From positions 1 to 10,126 of the forward strand of contig CAYMEX010000033.1 in assembly GCA_964389525.1 (NCBI GenBank): a stretch of 10,126 bases of DNA, written 5' to 3'. This stretch comes from JAFLTL01 sp964389525. Its GTDB lineage: Bacteria; Bacteroidota; Bacteroidia; Bacteroidales; Muribaculaceae. A model generated the notes under the pieces. It ran no database searches, had not been told where the DNA came from, and saw nothing but the letters and a program-made list of their open reading frames with translations. Positions 7,401 to 10,126 of this stretch are shown here, piece after piece. The number at the start of each line of letters is the position of its first letter. The stretch's first letter is position 1. Made by a program: the position numbers and the translations under genes.

Positions 7401-7859
7401 ATGCTGAAACGTCACCACCGCGTCACGGCCACATTCTCGATGGCATCGATGACCGACGTTATATTCCTGCTTCTGATATTCTTCATGGCCACAAGTTCAT
7501 TTGTGTTTCCCAACGGCCTTGAAGTGAATCTGCCGCAAAGCTCACAGTCAACAGCCATCAAACCCGGCACGAGGGTCTACATCGACCGCGAGCAGGTCTA
7601 CCACGCCGCCTACGGCGAGTCGGCCGAGCCGCGCCCCATGACTCCCGAGGAGCTCACCCAGTTTCTGAGCCTCGTGGCCCAGCAGGAAGACAGCGAGAAA
7701 TATGTCGCTCTCTATGCCGACGAGGAGACCCCTTACGGCAAGATCGTAGAGGCTCTGAACATCGGAGCCGCCACCGGCCTGAAGATGGTACTTGCCACCA
7801 AGCCCGTTTCACCAACCTCAAAAAAAACAGCCGATGTCCTCGAGCTTCAAAATCCCTGA
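7401..7859 (+). CDS. exbD: ExbD/TolR family biopolymer transport protein
   Basis: A 152-residue inner-membrane protein with a short cytoplasmic N-terminus, one span (about 16-36) and a periplasmic domain. The essential proton-carrying aspartate is present as D19 in MTDVIFLLLIFFM. The periplasmic part keeps the ExbD pattern: LEVNLPQSS after the span, a strand/helix unit with VYIDREQVY, YVALYADEETPYGKIVEALN, and a closing strand KMVLATKP. Together with the ExbB homologue just upstream it should convert proton flow into movement of the TonB/TolA-like partner. Its last 26 bases overlap the next gene, suggesting translational coupling. Only one ExbD is encoded, whereas some Bacteroidetes loci carry two. 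Confidence 0.95.
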   Translation: MLKRHHRVTATFSMASMTDVIFLLLIFFMATSSFVFPNGLEVNLPQSSQSTAIKPGTRVYIDREQVYHAAYGESAEPRPMTPEELTQFLSLVAQQEDSEKYVALYADEETPYGKIVEALNIGAATGLKMVLATKPVSPTSKKTADVLELQNP

Positions 7860-8661
7860 AGCAGGTGACAGCCGCCCATCCGACAAGATCATCTCGCTTG
7901 CCGTCACCGCCGTCATTCACGCCGGTGTGCTGATATTGTGCCTGTTTCTCTACCTGTCATGGCCTCCGGCCGACATGGACCCGATGGAACTCGAGGACAA
8001 CGACGAGATATTGTTCGGCGGTGAGTTTGTCCAGCTCGGAAATGTAGCCAACTCAGCTCCCGTGACACGGCCGACCGCCGACGAGCCTATGCCGTCGGAG
8101 ATGCCCAAAAACACCGATGCCACCGAAGCAGTCGATCTGACCAACGAGGGCACAAAGGGCGACCCGATGCCTGTGGTGGCCGCGCAGCAGGAAAGCCCGA
8201 TGAAGGTCAAGGAGCAGCCGCGCCCCGAAAAAGCAGGTCCGACGGCCGAGGAGATCGCGGCCGCCGAGAAAGCCAAACGCGAAAAAGAGGCACGCCAGCG
8301 CATCAGGAAACAGATGAACTTCGGCCAGGCAGCCGGAAACGCCACACCGTCGGGCGGCTCCCCGACAGGGGGCGACTCGGGCGGATCGACAGCCGGAGCC
8401 GCCGGACACGACCTTGCCGGCCGCACCGTGTCGTCGTGGGGCGCCAACTCCTCGACAAAATCGGGCGAGATACGCATCACCGTCAAGGTCAACGCCGCCG
8501 GTCACGTGATCTCGGCCACCTATGCCGGAGGAAGCGGCCCTGTATCGGCCGACGCGGCCATGCGCCAGAAATGTATCGCCGCCTCTAAAGCATCGCGTTT
8601 CTCGGTGAGAGACGGCAATGACGCCGACCAGACCGGCACCATCACCTGGCGCTTCAGGTGA
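7834..8661 (+). CDS. TonB/TolA-like energy transducer
   Basis: A 275-residue inner-membrane-anchored protein that should transmit force from ExbB/ExbD across the periplasm. Layout: a short cytoplasmic tail, one span at 19-43 (IISLAVTAVIHAGVLILCLF), an acidic then Pro-rich periplasmic stretch (47-135), a highly charged helix at 136-161 rich in Ala/Lys/Glu/Arg as in TolA, a Gly/Ser/Thr linker at 163-192, and a C-terminal TonB-type domain (about 209-275) with GEIRITVKVNAAGHVISA and a final GTITWRF strand. The start at 7834 gives MSSSFKIPEAG and a 26-base overlap with exbD; a start at 7792 would add 14 unlikely residues. The TonB-type C-terminus favours a TonB role, the charged helix a TolA role. 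Which receptors it serves is unknown. Confidence 0.88.
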   Translation: MSSSFKIPEAGDSRPSDKIISLAVTAVIHAGVLILCLFLYLSWPPADMDPMELEDNDEILFGGEFVQLGNVANSAPVTRPTADEPMPSEMPKNTDATEAVDLTNEGTKGDPMPVVAAQQESPMKVKEQPRPEKAGPTAEEIAAAEKAKREKEARQRIRKQMNFGQAAGNATPSGGSPTGGDSGGSTAGAAGHDLAGRTVSSWGANSSTKSGEIRITVKVNAAGHVISATYAGGSGPVSADAAMRQKCIAASKASRFSVRDGNDADQTGTITWRFR

Positions 8662-8716
8662 TGCGCGACGGCACCCGATACAATCATTTCACATAACAAA
8701 CTCACACATATCGCCG

Positions 8717-9448
8717 ATGAAAATACAGAGACCTGTCATGCTCATCGGTTCGATATGTGTTTTTTTATCGGCCATATCGTGCATATTCGCCACATATGCC
8801 CCGCACTTCCGATACGGGAGCTGGCCGGTGGGTATGTATCCCGAGCCGTCGGAGGCCGACTACCCCGTCAGAGGCATCGATCTGTCGCACCACAACGGCG
8901 AGGTCGACATGCAGGCGTTTGCCGACAAAATCGATTTCCTTTATCTGAAAGCCTCGGAGGGAGCCACATGGCGCGACCCGATGTACAACACCTACTACGC
9001 ACAGGCAAAAGCAGCGGGAATAGCGGTAGGAGCCTACCACTTTTTCAACTTCACGATCGACGGACGGCTACAGGCCGAAAATTTCCTATGGCAGACACGC
9101 CACCACTCGCTTGATCTGCCGCCGGTGATAGATGTCGAGACCCACACACAAGCGTCGCAACCCGACGACAAGGTCGTCGCCCGCCTGTCGGAGATGATAG
9201 CCGCTCTGCGCGAAGCGGGACACGATCCGCTCATCTACACACACCGCTACGGAGTCAGCCGCTTTATCGACCGTCTTGACGTCAGTCCGCGGCCGGGACT
9301 GTGGATCTCATCATTCACCGATCCGCCCCTCCCCGACTCCGTCGACTGGGTCATCTGGCAATACTGCAATGTCGGCTCTATGCCCGGCATCAAGGGCGAC
9401 GTGGATCTGAACGCGGCTCCGTCGGCCGACTTCATAAAAAAAGACTAA
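8717..9448 (+). CDS. GH25 family lysozyme (N-acetylmuramidase), membrane anchored
   Basis: A 243-residue glycoside hydrolase family 25 protein, predicted to cleave the MurNAc-GlcNAc bond of peptidoglycan. An N-terminal hydrophobic segment (about 7-28) acts as signal anchor or signal peptide. The catalytic barrel starts at GIDLSHHNGEVD (53-64, D55) and carries FLYLKASEGATWRDP, GAYHFFNF, the catalytic PPVIDVE (135-141; D139 and E141), PLIYTHRYG and the closing WQYCNVGSMPGIKGDVDLN (214-232). All key acidic residues are intact. A cysteine at 22 in LSAISC is a poor lipobox. The start at 8717 was chosen because it places the hydrophobic segment at the N-terminus; the frame stays open to 8618, overlapping the previous gene. 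It lies 55 bases after the tonB-like gene, apparently in the same operon, suggesting wall remodelling linked to the envelope motor. A role in attacking other cells is possible but not shown. Confidence 0.92.
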   Translation: MKIQRPVMLIGSICVFLSAISCIFATYAPHFRYGSWPVGMYPEPSEADYPVRGIDLSHHNGEVDMQAFADKIDFLYLKASEGATWRDPMYNTYYAQAKAAGIAVGAYHFFNFTIDGRLQAENFLWQTRHHSLDLPPVIDVETHTQASQPDDKVVARLSEMIAALREAGHDPLIYTHRYGVSRFIDRLDVSPRPGLWISSFTDPPLPDSVDWVIWQYCNVGSMPGIKGDVDLNAAPSADFIKKD

Positions 9449-9537
9449 GCACCGGTCATAAGTAAAATTATGTGAAAACGTGCTATAAAACACAAAATCG
9501 GCATACACATATTGAACACCCGTGACAAGATAAATGC

Positions 9538-9545
9538 TATATTTG
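9538..9545 (+). promoter_or_regulatory. -7 box of the gdhA promoter
   Basis: TATATTTG matches the Bacteroidetes -7 consensus TAnnTTTG perfectly in an AT-rich 137-base gap. A weak -33 candidate, ATTG at 9511-9514, is 23 bases upstream, slightly too far. The transcript would start near 9550, about 36 bases before the gdhA ATG. The location and the separate, highly expressed downstream gene make this the most convincing promoter in the window. Confidence 0.65.
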
Positions 9546-9550
9546 CATAT

Positions 9551-9565
9551 CCCGATTCGGTCGGG
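9551..9565 (+). other. Small 5' leader hairpin of gdhA
   Basis: CCCGA at 9551-9555 and TCGGG at 9561-9565 form a perfect 5-bp stem with a TTCGG loop, at or within a few bases of the predicted transcript start. Such 5' stem-loops can protect abundant mRNAs from decay. The pairing is seen; the function is inferred. Confidence 0.4.
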
Positions 9566-9585
9566 CTGACACTAATATCAATATC

Positions 9586-10126
9586 ATGGACATTAATAAA
9601 ATTCTCAACGACCTTGAGGCCAAGCACCCGGGTGAGAAAGAGTATCTTCAGGCTGTCAAAGAGGTTCTTCTGTCGGTAGGTGACATCTATGACCGCCATC
9701 CTGAATTTGCACGCAACAAGATAATCGAGCGCATGGTCGAGCCCGACCGTATCTTCACCTTCCGCGTGACGTGGATCGACGACAACGGCGAGGTACAGAA
9801 CAATCTCGGTTACCGAGTACAGTTCAACAATGCCATCGGCCCGTACAAAGGCGGCATACGATTCCACGCATCTGTAAACCTCTCGATCCTGAAGTTCCTC
9901 GGATTTGAGCAGACATTTAAAAATGCCCTCACCACGCTTCCGATGGGTGGCGGCAAGGGCGGCAGCGACTTCTCGCCGCGCGGCAAGAGCGACCGTGAGA
10001 TTATGCGTGTCTGCCAGGCCTTCATGCTCGGCTTGTGGAAGAACCTCGGTCCCGACCGCGACGTTCCCGCAGGCGATATCGGCGTAGGCGGCCGCGAAGT
10101 AGGCTACATGTACGGCATGTACAAAA
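9586..10126 (+). CDS. gdhA: Glutamate dehydrogenase, N-terminal part (runs off window)
   Basis: The first 180 codons of a hexameric glutamate dehydrogenase of the roughly 445-residue bacterial type, which interconverts 2-oxoglutarate plus ammonia and glutamate using NAD(P)H, a main ammonia-assimilation route in gut Bacteroidales. The substrate-binding domain is clear: NAIGPYKGGIRFHASVN, then ILKFLGFEQTFKNALTTLPM, the GGGKGGSDFSPRGKSD lysine motif, and DVPAGDIGVGGREVGYMYG near the end. These match the Bacteroides protein almost word for word from memory. The Rossmann domain that would show NADP or NAD preference lies beyond the window. The ATG at 9586 follows its own promoter, so this is a separate unit from the GH25 operon. 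Codon use is mixed but consistent with high expression. Confidence 0.97.
   Translation, partial: MDINKILNDLEAKHPGEKEYLQAVKEVLLSVGDIYDRHPEFARNKIIERMVEPDRIFTFRVTWIDDNGEVQNNLGYRVQFNNAIGPYKGGIRFHASVNLSILKFLGFEQTFKNALTTLPMGGGKGGSDFSPRGKSDREIMRVCQAFMLGLWKNLGPDRDVPAGDIGVGGREVGYMYGMYK

Noticed and set aside
8618..8716. Upstream start for the GH25 gene adding 33 residues
   Set aside because: It would overlap the tonB-like gene and bury the membrane anchor behind a Pro/Arg-rich stretch.
8780..8784. Lipoprotein signal in the GH25 protein (Cys22 in LSAISC)
   Set aside because: The position before the cysteine set is Ala rather than Leu/Ile/Val and no typical lipobox is formed; a plain signal anchor is the simpler reading.
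9448..9484. Possible terminator after GH25 (AGCAC/GTGCT with nested CATAA/TTATG)
   Set aside because: Both stems are only 5 bp, the outer one spans a 27-base loop, and no T run follows. Too weak to call.
1..10126. Mobile elements, CRISPR arrays, tRNA genes, defence or toxin systems
   Set aside because: No direct-repeat arrays, transposase motifs, tRNA-like cloverleaf or known defence domains were seen; all gene space is explained by housekeeping families.

Overview
The window reads as an ordinary chromosomal segment of a Bacteroidales bacterium, most likely in or near the Muribaculaceae. Three things point there: the protein families (an OstA-like protein, a SurA-like isomerase, PdxJ followed by ExbB/ExbD/TonB, and a Bacteroides-type glutamate dehydrogenase), promoter elements of the Bacteroidetes TAnnTTTG type with no clear Shine-Dalgarno sequences, and a moderately high G+C, C/G-ending codon use. 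The family name is inference; the order is well supported. No insertion sequence, tRNA, rRNA, CRISPR array, prophage or integron was seen, and no undescribed system could be demonstrated.

Left half (227-5723, all minus strand): a compact five-gene block, read right to left, with gaps of only 19-42 bases. It holds a short orphan ACT-like domain protein with a TTG start, ribH (lumazine synthase, riboflavin pathway), a SurA-like periplasmic parvulin isomerase, an OstA/LptA-like envelope protein, and an M18 aminopeptidase. A strong 12-bp stem hairpin at 172-207 lies 19 bases past the last stop and probably ends the transcript. Two of the genes serve outer-membrane biogenesis; the others are metabolic or cytosolic.

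Centre (5724-5896): an AT-rich intergenic region with a perfect TAnnTTTG box on each strand, placed so that the two promoters would fire toward each other.

Right half (5897-9448, plus strand): pdxJ (vitamin B6 synthesis), then a proton-channel energiser set, exbB/tolQ, exbD/tolR and a tonB/tolA-like gene (the last two overlap by 26 bases), then a membrane-anchored GH25 muramidase. Spacing suggests one operon that pairs PLP synthesis with inner-membrane energy transduction and peptidoglycan processing.

Right edge (9586-10126): the first 180 codons of gdhA (glutamate dehydrogenase), a separate unit with its own perfect TAnnTTTG box and a small 5' leader hairpin; the gene runs off the window.
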